A stretch of DNA of 64,000 bases from Plasmodium malariae (Eukaryota > Apicomplexa > Aconoidasida > Haemosporida > Plasmodiidae): positions 124,001 to 188,000 of the forward strand of contig NW_021638313.1 of NCBI RefSeq assembly GCF_900090045.1, written 5' to 3'. Below the pieces are notes generated by a model. The model ran no database searches, was not told where the DNA came from, and was given only the letters and a program-made list of their open reading frames with translations. The position numbers were made by a program, and so were the translations under genes. The stretch's first letter is position 1. The number at the start of each line of letters is the position of its first letter. Of this stretch, positions 41,385-53,684 are shown piece by piece.

Positions 41385-41460
41385 CTGCAAATTATCCTCT
41401 TAATATATAGTATAATACATAATATATATTCTATACTTTATACATTTAAATATATTTAAT
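41385..41460 (+). promoter_or_regulatory. Conserved upstream block of fam-like pseudogene
   Basis: Contains TCCTCTTAATATATAGTATA and TATATATTCTATACTTTATA-like sequence, resembling the blocks before the four intact fam genes. It lies about 380-455 bp before the pseudogene start, so the whole module appears to have been copied before the coding part decayed. Confidence 0.33.
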
Positions 41461-41839
41461 AATTTGAAATATTAGAAGATTATGTATATATTTGTTTATT
41501 TTTGTTTTTTTCGAAAAGAATTATATAAAAATTATTTAATTACTGTACTATATTAAATTATATATTTTGGATATTTATGAATAAATTCAAATTATATTAT
41601 TTTTATTAAAATTAATTTCTTATAAATAACATAAAGATATAAATTATATATTATATATTTAGAGTTTCCATTCTTTGTATTTTTTGTAAAAAAAATTTTA
41701 ATTATATATACGTTATTACGTTATTAATAATAAATACGAAAATAATAAAATAAATATAGTAAAAAATATAATTAAAATATATTAAAGAATAATTTGTTTT
41801 TTTCCTACTGAATATAGTACTATATTAAAATTATATATC

Positions 41840-42665
41840 ATGCAGAAAAAAATTTAGTCAATATTTTTCATTAATATCGGTATGTTTATACTTTTATCCT
41901 GGATATGCAATTTTTACATTGAACAGGTATGACTATATTATTTAAAGAAATTCGTATTTTTTATTATCCGGTTCTTATTTTTATCAATTCTAATTTTCAG
42001 ATTGAAATTAATTATTCTTTTAAATAATATATAAATCTTTTTTTTAGTAGAGTAAGTTTAATATATCAAAGAGAGAGCATAAGTATCATATGAAATTATA
42101 TTTAAGAAATGTCAGATTACTGGCAGAATGTGAATAAAAAAATCATTCAAATTTTGTAGAATCAGAACAATAGATAATTAATGATGAAGAGAACGATGAA
42201 AATGTTACATCCAACAATAGAAAGGGGAACAAAGAAACGAACATACAATGAAGCAGAAGTTCATTTTATAAAAAAAAATTTGATAAGGAATATAAGGAAC
42301 GAAAAAAATTAATATATATAGGAAAAAAATGATATCACTTTGAAATTAATGTTTTCAATAACCTTGATTACATAGATTTTATTAAAAAAAGGTCGTCAAT
42401 TAGCAATAAGACTTAACAAAAATTAGGGCGTAAAAAGATTGGACATAAAATGTGTTTACCTACTCTAGCACGCACGTGGGTATTATTAGCATCATTACGA
42501 ACTACAATATTTGGTTTATTTAAGAAAACAAAATTAGAAGAATATTATGATTTTACATTATTTCTTGTTATATTATTCATGCTAATTGTCATGTTCATGT
42601 TAGGTCCTGTTTTTACTTATATGAAATATAGAAAACATAAAAGAATTATGAAGAAGATTTATTAG
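41840..42665 (+). pseudogene. fam-like exported protein pseudogene with six in-frame stops
   Basis: Has the two-exon layout of the fam genes: exon 1 41840..41926 (87 nt, MQKKI-stop-SIFFINIGMF ... ending FYIEQ), donor GTATGA, and exon 2 from about 42051 to 42665. One frame runs through the whole of exon 2 and ends at the natural stop, but it is interrupted. The stops are TAG at 41855, TAA at 42135, TAG at 42171, TGA at 42249, TGA at 42330 and TAA at 42414. No indel is needed anywhere. Family marks survive: the PEXEL-like VRLLAECE, FNNLDYIDFIKKRSSISNKT (compare ELDYMDFLKNNKTISDKT in fam gene 3), and a C-terminal membrane segment (VILFMLIVMFMLGPVF) with a basic tail. It is more divergent than the four intact genes and may descend from a sister subgroup of DUF3671 proteins. 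A short open piece from 42450 might still be mistaken for a gene. Confidence 0.82.
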
Positions 42666-45061
42666 ATTAGATAAAATAAATATTTTTATTTATGTATAGT
42701 ATGAATTAATATGATTAAATAAATGTAGCATAGTTAGTCTTATATTTTATAAACATATATAGAACTGCTTAAATTGCATAAATGTAAGTATGAATAGCTA
42801 GATAGTTTTGATATACAAGATTAAATAAATATTTTATTAGTATATTTGTAAATTTGAATGTTTGAGCGTTTTTAACTATATAATATAGAGTATTATTTCA
42901 ATTTAATTAAATATTATGAAGTGATATATACTCGTATATTTAAATAGATTCTTATGAAAATGTACATATGTAGGTAAAAAGTAATAAATAATTGTATTGT
43001 TCATACAATTTTTTTGTAATATTATTATTTGTATTTGATTTAAAAACTTCTCGTTTGATTTTTTTTTTTTTTTCTTTGTACTAAACTAATGTGATTATTT
43101 GTTGACGTAATTCCAGTATGAAAATTATTATTTTTATAACAAAATAAATGTAACTTTCTTAATATCTAACGCAATAAACTAAAAGTATTTTATTATATTT
43201 ATATATATGTATTTATTTACGTAATGAACACTTAATATTTAATCTATAAAAAAGTTCTATAGAATATATGTAAAAAATCATATTTAGCATAAGAATCATT
43301 TTAACCGTATTCTATTATTTATTAATTATATATTTGTAAATCTATGAATATATAATGAAAAAATATCTTTTTTAATTGAAAATCATTTATGACAATTAGT
43401 CACGAGATACTATGTCTTTATAATTAAGTGAAGCATTAATATCATTTATAATTTTATTATTGTTACTAACTGTAGTGTTAATTAAACTTTTTATAAATTG
43501 TTTAAATATATATTATATTGAAAATTTATAATTATATATATTGTGTATCATTCAACAATTACATCAAAGAATAAAATTTAGTAAGACATTTATCTATATT
43601 ATAGAGAAAAACGTTTCTTTTATATTTTAATTGTAAATTTCAAAGAATGAGTTATATATCTATTAAAAGCTATATAATTTTAGGAGTTATTAAAAAATAT
43701 GTATAATTTTTACAATACTATAATAATGCATAAGTATTGGTTTATATGTTAGTACTACATTTCATAGTATCTACAAATATATTAAGTAATATTTTAATAT
43801 TATTTTATTAATATATAAAAATAATTATAGCTTATATAGATGATTTCTAATTCTTTCATATTTATACCTTCATTTTTTTAAAAATATAAAAATAGAAGTT
43901 ATATTCCTTTTTTCTCTATATAATTCATAATACATATTCAAAATTTAATTTATTTCTAAGAGATATTCTATAATTATTACAGATATATGAGTTGTAATAG
44001 AATTGTTATATACGTAATTATTTATTTTGTTAGTTATTATACTCTTTTAATAAATACGAGTATTAGAATTGTTTTATTTTTATTATAACACATCTGTGAT
44101 CTTTGATTAAATTCCTCTTTATGGAAAGTAAATGCGTATCTAAGATAATACATATTTACAGCTAAAAAAAGATTTGTATTTTTCTATAGGAAAATATATG
44201 GAACCTTCCATATTCATAAAATTTGTTTCATCATCCTTTTACATATTTTTAATTTTTTCGATATGTGACACTTTGCTTGTAATTTTATATGGCTATAAAT
44301 AATTTTGAGTATCAATAAATTTTGCATGCGTTTCATGTCTTTTTATATTTAATAAATAATTCTATTATTATATAATATATATAAATAAATAAAGATAAAT
44401 ATAAAATAATTTCGAATATCAATTTTCAAAACATTACTTCTTATTTAAAATAATTATATATTTCAATAACTAAAAAAATTGGAATGCTTATTAAGAGGTT
44501 CAATTTTTAGAGAAGGAAATGTATAGTTTACATGATTTCATGTACAATTATCTTAAATATATATATATATTTGTTTTCCTACAAAGAAATATTACTTGAA
44601 AAGTTTTTTTTTTATATATATTTATAATATATTTTACTTGTATTACTATTCCTTAAAATTTACCATATTTAAATTAATTCATATAGTCTTTGTGTATATT
44701 CATAGAATTAACGTTTATAAAGTAATAATTTTATATAATGATATATTGCACACAATGGCAATAATTGTTGTACGAATTGCAATATTTTTAAAAGAATTTA
44801 AATACTAACAAATAAATTATGATTAAGTGCAATGTTGTATCATTCGAAAAATTTATTCATTATGTGTATAAGGCTTCTCATACTAAGTAAATCCCATTTT
44901 CCTTAAAATTTTAACTGAGGCAATCACAGTTACGAGAAAAATTCTTATCATGTTAATGGGTATGAATTTATTTATTTATTCTTAATAATTACAATAAAAT
45001 TTGTTCCAATATTTTTCATATTTTTTATTGAGGAAAACTACAATATGTTCCATTTATAAAT

Positions 45062-45373
45062 ATGAATCTTCTTGTACAACCTTATAATCCATTAGAACAA
45101 GAAATTATTGTTGTAAAAGTGTTGTTTTTACGAATAAGTAATTTTTATAATAATGGTTTATTCTATTTGGACTTTGTCTTATTCTTGAATAGGAAAAAAT
45201 AAAAATATATTAAAAGATCTAGACGAACATAATGATCATTTAGCGCCAAAAGGTTCTGAAAATTATCGTGAGAACTCCCGTGATATCAGATATCATATCA
45301 TACTGTACGCAATTATAATATATAAATGTTCAAAAAAAGATATTTATATTAATAACAATTATAGTTGTGAATA
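45062..45373 (+). other. Two adjacent protein-like open frames of unknown origin
   Basis: An ATG frame at 45062-45202 encodes 46 aa (MNLLVQPYNPLEQEIIVVKV...), with a hydrophobic second half (LFYLDFVLFLN). Around a TAG-G context at 45090-45093, a second frame opens and runs to about 45373. It contains NILKDLDEHNDHLAPKGSEN and YRENSRDI, with amino-acid use unlike translated filler. A relic of a gene with a hydrophobic leader exon and a hydrophilic second exon is possible. I do not recognise a family and cannot exclude chance. Confidence 0.25.
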
Positions 45374-48239
45374 AGTTAAATGAATATTATTTTAAAAAAT
45401 ACAAAAAATAAAGGTGTTAGCATAAATTGTTATTTATAAGTATATTGCATGTACAATATATGTATTGGCGCAATAATATGATAACTATAAAAAGTTCATA
45501 CATAAAGATTCATGTGATATATTTTAACAGAGTAAAAAAGAATATATATATGAAATTAAAAGATAATTATCTTACTCAAAATTATAAGTAATTAAAACAA
45601 AGAAAATATAAAAATACATTAACTTTTTTTTTGAAAAACGATTATCGATATAACTCTTCAATAGTGACATAGTTAGGATACACAATATTTATTATAGGTA
45701 ACTCATTAATATAATATATATAAATGGACATGTATCAAAAAGAACGATTTAATAATTAAATATGAGCAATATGGACAATGTTTGTAAATGAAAAAAGAAT
45801 TATTATTACATTTGCTAAATATTTGTAATAATAAGCGTATGTCATATATTATTGTAATATTAATACATATATAATAATTTTTATACTATTATAATTATAT
45901 TATTAAAAATATGATATATTTTAGAGCTATAAATTTAAAAGATAAGAAATAGTACTATATAACGTTATATTAAGTAAATTATACATAGAACAATGATATG
46001 TATTTTAATAGGATTTAATAATAATCATTAAAACAGCAATAATATTACTTATTTTACATTAAGATAATATGGATTAATATAACTCATTGTAATTTTAATG
46101 AAATGACTTATATATGTACGTTCATTATATAGTGTGTTTCCATTTTGCATTTAAGTGTATATCTAAAGGTATATATGTAAAACTAGCATCTATTTATCAT
46201 AAAATAATTTTTTTTTACTATATTTTAATAAATAATATTCTTTAAAATTACATGAATTCTGAGAATATATCTACAATTATAAATTCTTGTGTGAAATAAT
46301 ATGAATTGTAAATTTAATTACATAAGTGGATTTTTATAATAATTCATATAATAATTAATACATATTAAATAAGACAAAATTATGTTGTCTAAAGTGAATA
46401 AAAAATGTTAAATAGGACTGTTTTAATATAAAATTTTCATCTGTATTTTGTTCTACTTTATATATATCAATTATATTAGTATAACTTATGTGAAAAATGC
46501 GTATGTTCAGCATATGTATTTTAATGATAAATATTATTTTTTAAATAAATAAATAATATATTCATAGTACTACGAAGAAATATGCAATCGCTCATACGAA
46601 ATGTTATTAATCTTGTATTACTTTTAATTAAATATTATAAATAAAGTGTATTAGAATATGTTAACTTTCATAATATATTAGAACAAAAAAATTAATAACA
46701 AATTAATAAAAAAAATAAAATGTTCATATATTTATAAAATAGTATAAAAAAAAAAAAAAAGATAAATTTGATTATACAAATATTTGAAAACAATTGTCAT
46801 GTTGTTCTTCTAATATTCCTACAGATATTTGGAAAAATCATATTTTCATTAATATTTCTATATATTAGCCCACTATTTTATGTTTTTTAAGTATTATGTT
46901 TACCAAATATGTAAATAACATATTATAATACAACAATTTAAATACATAATATCTTTAAAAATAATAAAAAATTTTTATGAATAATCCCCTTGTATATAGT
47001 TATTAAACAATTTATTTTGAAAACAAAAAGAATAGAATGTAAAAAATTAAAATATAAAAATAGAGTAATAAACCAAAAAAATATATAAAAATAAATTCAA
47101 AATTTTAAAATAAATCAAACCAATTATTCTTTAAGATAAAAGTTTTATTAAACATATATATAATGGATGAATCTATTATGTGAAGCAACAATTTACAAAA
47201 ATTTATTTTCAGTTAATATATATATATATATAAATATATATACATATTTTTTTATTTTCTCACCAGCTTCTATCCCTTGTATAGACGTTTCACCATAAGC
47301 ATTAAAATTATTAATAACATATTTACATTATAGTATAATAACCTATATTTTTGGTAATACTTTTAATTTGTTTTGTAATTACATTCACAATTCTATGTCC
47401 TAAAAATTTATAAAATAATATGGCAGCTTTTTAATTTTGCATGCTAATTAAATATTTATGAATAGTGATAAAAGTATATTTTCATTAGTTATCAATTAAA
47501 AAAAGATACAAAAAAAAAAAAAAAAAATATAGCATCTTTCTAATCCATTTAGTAGAATATATCTACTAATAATTACCATAAAATAATTACGATGTCTAAA
47601 TATTTTTTGTATTATTTAGTGTTGTAAATTATTCCACTTACATGGAATTATAATATTATAATATTTTCTAAACAAATTTATACTTCATTTTACTTTTTTA
47701 AAAAAAGATAATATAATTAATTTTTACTTAAGAATATCCTTATAATATTCAATATTTCAAAAAAGTACCTGACGTTATTGTCATTGATTAATGTATCTTA
47801 ATATGTATTTTAATTTTTAAATTAATTCCTGAGAAATCATATTAATAAGTGGAAATATATATGCACTATAATTATATATTTAATAAATTATACTATTTTA
47901 AATCATTCAACAGAATAATAAATATCTATTATAATTAATTTTTAGGTAATTGACATACATATATATATATATATATATATAATATTAAAAGTTATATATA
48001 ATTTTCAGTCGTATTTACTTTCCGCAACTATAGAAACAATTTAGTATAATTTATATAATATTAATTCTTCTCTGTGTAATATCATAGTAAATATGAAGAA
48101 AAACTAAAATAATACTAATAATACAACAATGGTTTATATCAAAAATAAATATAAAATATAACACAAAATAAGGTATGTACTAATATACTAATAACAATTT
48201 CTTTTATAGATTATATATTTTAAAAAAAAAGAAAAGAAT

Positions 48240-48275
48240 AAAAAGAATTAATTATATTAATACAGGTAGTGTTAT
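48240..48275 (+). promoter_or_regulatory. Conserved element ~450 bp upstream of STP1 copy 3
   Basis: Reads GAATTAATTATATTAATACA then GGTAGTG in gene direction. It is the plus-strand counterpart of the elements before copies 1 and 2, and again has a CAG|GTA core. Candidate splice donor of an untranslated exon or promoter motif. Confidence 0.4.
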
Positions 48276-48711
48276 TTCTATATATGTGTCTTTGGTAAGA
48301 ACAAAAAAAAGATATAATACTTATATTATAATAATTTTTATATAGTAACTTTTATATCACTTATATATAATTTTTTAATGTTAGTTATTTAACTTTTTCT
48401 ATATAAGGTTTGTATGAATTTTACACAAAAATAATTTCTCTACAGTGATTTAAAGTAAAAATAATATTAGAATATATCCTTAGTTGTAATATATTTATAT
48501 AAGGTAAAAAATATTGGAAGCATATAAAATGAATATTAATTTATTATATCATTTTTTAGTGCACATATTTATTCCTTAGTTCATAATTTTGTAATTTCTA
48601 TTAATATTTATTATTTTAAAATTATGCTAATGATAAATAGAAGGATATATATTTGTATCTTTTTTTCAGTTTGTTATTTAAAACGAACTAAAGTAATAAT
48701 GTAGAGTCAAT

Positions 48712-51266
48712 ATGGAAAGTTGTACTACCCGGGTAATAGTTATTTTTTTAATACTAATAAATTTATGGATAAATTATTTGCTTATAATAAAAAAGAAATA
48801 ATATAGATAAATCAAAAAATTAATGCTTAAAAAATTCCTAATAATTTTTTCGAATGTAGGACTACAGTGGTTTAGGTTTTGGAGCATGGGAATACATTGG
48901 GAATCTAGAATTTATACAAACTCGAAATCAAATTTTATCTCGCCTTGCTTCTTTAGGAAAAAAGATAATTAAAGAAGAATTCAGGAAAGAATGCTTAGAA
49001 CTGACTAATTTTTTAATTAAGAAAAAGGATGAATATCCTAAATATACTGATAAAAATCGTTGGGTTCCAGTTCTTAGGAATTATTTTGGAAATAAATTTG
49101 ACAAGCTTACTCAACATGGTGGTTGTCCTATGATTTTTGATAAGAAAGAAAAAGATCTTTTAGTATTAAAATATAATGCGTTAGACTTCTGTGAAAAAAA
49201 TATATCATATAAAAATAAGCTAAATACCTTCAAAAAGGGAAGTAATACATATGATTGTAATAATGATACTCAGTGTATACAAGATTGTACAGAATATGAG
49301 AAGTGGTTTATAAGTAAAAAAGAATATTTTGAGAGTAATAGAAATCTCGTTAGTGAAAGTTGCACATTTAAAAGCTTGTCATCAGAATTTCCGACAAAAC
49401 AATGCAACATAATGAATTCCAGAATGTTAAATAATATTCCTAAATGCCTATATAAGAAAACACAGGAACCTGCTAAATCTGCACCTAAAGAACAAAACGA
49501 AATAAGCAGATCCAAATTAGATCAAGTCAATGCTAAAGATTCGCCAGTATCTGAAGATCAAAGTCCATCACAAGTGGAACGTCCACCTGATGACCAACAT
49601 AGTCCATCTGAACGTCAACCAAGCAGTTTACCTGAAGATCCACCTTCAGATCAAACTCAACTTCAGGAAACAACTGAAGAGAATTTAATGGAAAATTCAA
49701 CTAATTTAGATTCTGATACACAAAGTACAATTATTAAGAAACCAGATTCTCTTATACATTCATCATCCCCACAGGAAACATTAGGCATTTCTTCATTACA
49801 ACCTTCAACTGGACAAGAATCAAACGCAGACAATGCTATTGGAACTATTCCTGCAGCTGCTGAAGTATCACATCCTAAACTTCTTCGTACTACTCCTGTA
49901 GACTCTAAAATACAAGGTAACATTAATTCTACTTTCTTTTCTATTTTTGTAATAACTAAACAAATCAATATATACATATAATGTTAATGCAGATCCAGTA
50001 GCAAATTCACATAACCCATATGTATCATCATTTTTAACAACGTTTCTAATTATTATTGTATTTACTCTTTTTATTAAAGTAATATAAAATTAAGTATTAA
50101 AAATATTGTAAACATTAGATTATTGTAATAAATTAATTTTTAAATATATTTCTCTTGTATCGTAGTACGTTCTAATGGGAAAGTTTAAAAAAAAGAAAAA
50201 TATAAGAAGACAAGTTAAATTTCTCAGAATATTGCTGCCTTCGAAATCTGACAAAATAAACAAGTTTTTATCAGATCATCATTCAGATGAGCCAATATAT
50301 GATGATGAAGAAATCATAAAAAAATTAAAAATACATGAACATAACACTATAAATAATACAAATATGCTAAAGAGAAAAAAGGACAGATCCAAAACTATTA
50401 TAGAAGTACATATGGAAGTACTTGAGGCATTCAGAAATGAAGAATGGGAATTTAAAAAAGGTGAATTTTTAGCAATATGTCTAGAAGCATACAAATATGA
50501 AAAACATAGATCCTATCCTAATTTAATAAATGGTGATCAAATGGAAAATATTAAATATAGCAATGGTATTGAGGAAAAAAAAATTATATGGAATAAATGG
50601 ATAGAAAAGCATAGAAATCTTTCTGAAAAATTGAAAAAAGAAGATTGGTTTAATAATTTGAAAAATGAATGGAAAAAAGAAAAAGCTAAGTTAAAAGAAA
50701 TAGAAAAATTAAAATATATATCTTCAAACGAAAATCAAAAATGTTCACATTTAGAAAGAGAAAAAGATGCATGGAGAGAGTGGATATCAAACAATGGTAA
50801 AATTGTAGAACACTATCTGGAAAAGGACTGGTTTAAAGGATTAACAAATGAATTTGATAATATATTAGATGAATATGAAAATGAAGAAACTGAAAATAGA
50901 GTATCACTAATAAATATAGAAGAAATGGTACATAACAAAAGTTGCGAAGAATTATATATGTATATTAAAAAAAAATTATTATCAAAATTGTGTGTACTTG
51001 TATTTATGACAATATTAGAGGAATGCAAAAAAGAGAAAAATGTAGAAAATAAGGAATCATATTTAGACAGTTCAATAAATGAATGTAATTCAGAAAAAAA
51101 TTCAGATAGGAAATATCACATTATAGAAAATGGTGTTGAAAAGGAAAAAAAGGTTTTGGAAAATAGTGAAAATACTGAAATTTTTGATTATAAGGAAAAA
51201 AATAATTTTACAGATGAAATAAAGGATTGGATAGGAGAAGATGATACACATGTAAATTCTATATAA
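48712..51266 (+). CDS. STP1: STP1 protein, copy 3 (complete, four exons)
   Basis: Complete SURFIN-related STP1 gene, join(48712..48732, 48860..49916, 49993..50078, 50166..51266), 754 aa. Exon 1 encodes MESCTTR. Exon 2 (residues 8-359) begins DYSGLGFGAWEYIG and continues with KECLELTNF, NRWVPVLRNYF, QHGGCPMIFD, LDFCEKN, CNNDTQCIQDCTEY and PTKQCNIM. A linker rich in P, S, E and Q follows (PSERQPSSLPEDPPSDQ). Exon 3 finishes a split codon (DPVANSHNP) and encodes the membrane segment near 371-386, ending FTLFIK. Exon 4 (389-754) is a lysine- and glutamate-rich cytoplasmic tail starting YVLMGKFKKKK, with MKFLRILLPS-like VKFLRILLPS. Its Trp positions near 482, 530, 533, 549, 557, 591, 594 and 610 resemble the Trp-rich units of SURFIN tails. 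All splice sites are GT/AG and exon phases match copies 1 and 2. No disruption is seen. Neighbouring pir gene is convergent. A frame search alone sees only pieces starting at 49130 and 50175. Confidence 0.92.
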
Positions 51267-53467
51267 ACTATGAATAAAGTAGACTAATACAATTAATTAA
51301 TACAAAAGGACAACATATAAAATGGTAAGAACATGGTCAAAAGGTATCATAACGATATTAAAATGAAAACATAATAAGTCAATGAAGCAGATATCTTAAA
51401 ATTTTGGATATATTAGGGGAACAAAAAAAAAAAAAAAAATGAAATAAATTATCAAGCACTGTATATGACGAATAAATATAATTTTGAGACATAAAGAGTA
51501 TTTTTTATGACAAAATGTTATTAATTATAATCTTCCTATTTAAAAGGTATTCTATAATTTATGATTTCTAAAAGTTCACCATGCCTATTCGCATTAACCT
51601 AAAGGCACCATAAAAATATATTTTGTTATAATTATGGTAGTCTCTAATTAATATATACATATATTGCACTTAATATGATTAAGTAAATAAATAAATATAT
51701 ATTTATTTATATTATTGAAAAGCATGCTATGAAATGTTTCCGTAAAAACAACGTTACCAAAATAGTTGAGCCCAATTGTTTAAAAAAGTTGCAAAAAAAG
51801 GAAATCAAATTTTATTTTAATTTTTTAACGCGATAACTACATACTTCCGATTATAAATAATAGAAAATTAGAGTAATTTATAGAAGTAAATTATTATATG
51901 AAAATACATTTAAATACGATTTTTTGTTTTTCGTATATTCACTAATAATTACTGAATCCTAAATTATTAACGCATATTTAATTGTATATTTTTAAGTGTA
52001 TCATTTATTTCTATTGTAACTATTCCGATACTAATCGAAATAAATTTTTTAAGAAAAATATAAGAAAAGTTATAAAAGGTAATTCTTATTTTATTTTCCT
52101 TATATAATATTGTATTTGAAACTATTAAAACTTTTTCTGTGCTATATGTTCTATATATACAAAGTAATTGCTCTAAGATATCTTAGTCATACTGACGTAT
52201 TTACACAAAATTAAATATATATTTTAATGGAAGGTTACAATTACTGGTATGCTTGTAAACATATGGAATGAATGAATCTTTCTACTTGTTTTTATATTTG
52301 TACATGGGAGGATGCTAAATTAACATATATTTATGGTTTTATAATTTATTCATAGGAAACAATTTTCTATGTTAGGAAAAATATATAAGCAAAATATATA
52401 TTTGTAAAATGGTATTATTATACACTTTTTGTATTGTTAAAATATGAGAATTAATAATTTTTTTTTTTTCCTATTTTATTCTTTCGTTTTTGCTTATTAT
52501 TTTATATATGTCTTTTTTCTGTGTTAATATGAGTTAAAATTCCTTTCTCTGAATATTCAGAGTTTAAATGATAAGACAGTTTTTATTATAATAATTTCTA
52601 ATAAAATTAGACCTAAAATTGCATTTATGTTTATATCATGGAATAAAATATTACATAATTTTTTGGGTACATTGGATTAAATTTTGAATTATTATATTTG
52701 CTTTTTTTTTCGTTTTATTTGATACAAATAATTGTATTAAAATTTTTAATGATGAACTTTTTTAAGTTTATTCTTATAGAGTTTCTATGTACTACTCTAA
52801 TATTTAATATATATTACCAATAAAAAAATACGACAACACGTTTAATATGCCTTCTGCTATATGTATATAATATTCGCATTATATATATAAAAGCTGTGTT
52901 CTACAGATACAAAGTTATTTTATCCAAAAGCTTTGGTCAAATATGAATATATGCTTTTTATTGAAAACCCAAATAGTTTTAGTATTGAATATTAAATAAT
53001 ATTTAATCATAATTTGATAAGTATATTTTTATGTAAAAAAAAAAAAAAAAAAACAGTAGGTTTTTATTTAACGAGTTACACCAATTTTATTTACTAACGA
53101 TAAATTGTCCTAATTTAAGTGCTAAACTACTAGTTCCTGGAAAATTCAATAAATTCAAATTTATTTTTACTTTAAATATAACTATAATATATCTTAAATG
53201 TGTTATGCTTTAAGAACTCATAATAAGAAGTCAGGCTACAATCTCATAAGTATAATTAAATAAAAATGCTTTGCCAATATACGCTTTTGAATTGTGGCAT
53301 ATTAGAATCTTAAACTATTATTAGATAGGAACGTTTTAGTTCTTTTTTACATATATAAAACAAATATTATTGCAAGTTCAAATTAAATTCATTAAGAAAA
53401 AAAATTAAATAAATACAAAAAAATTATTTGACAAAAAGTTAGAAAAAATAAATTATTCTAAAAGGAC

Positions 53468-53530
<63 letters not shown>

Positions 53531-53684
53531 TACATACATATATATATTAAAATATATATAAAATGTTAAAAAGTATCTATATTTTATTTATGCTCCTTTT
53601 TTTATTGTTTGATCTTTTTATTTTACTTAATAGAAATGTTTATATAATCCAATTTTGTGGGCTTCTTAATATCTTTGATATATG
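51267..53684. other. Intergenic region between convergent STP1 and pir
   Basis: 2.4 kb holding the 3' flanks of two convergent genes. It has A-runs near 51425 and 53037 and the dinucleotide tract listed below. No coding frame seen. Confidence 0.6.
53468..53547. repeat. Poly-A followed by (AT)n microsatellite
   Basis: A run of A (53468-53482) passes into a 42-base alternating AT tract, then a degenerate ATACAT tail. It lies about 140 bp beyond the pir stop codon and so is probably in or just past its 3' untranslated region. Confidence 0.85.

Larger units (their letters stand above)
35620..41839. other. AT-rich intergenic region, no gene seen
   Basis: About 6.2 kb between STP1 copy 2 and the fam pseudogene. 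It contains the STP1 upstream element near 36086-36118 and the fam-type upstream block near 41385-41460. I see no coding frame. A single CCCTGAA near 37830 is not a telomere array. Confidence 0.55.
42666..48711. other. AT-rich intergenic region, no certain gene
   Basis: About 6 kb. Two short overlapping open frames near 45062-45373 look protein-like and are listed separately. The STP1 upstream element lies near 48240-48275. Otherwise AT-rich filler with an (AT)n tract near 47960 and A-runs near 46748 and 47510. The frame at 44596-44808 begins with TTG and is low-complexity. Confidence 0.5.

Noticed and set aside
49663..49977. 104-codon minus-strand frame
   Set aside because: Antisense to the linker of STP1 copy 3. 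The plus-strand reading has the paralogue support.
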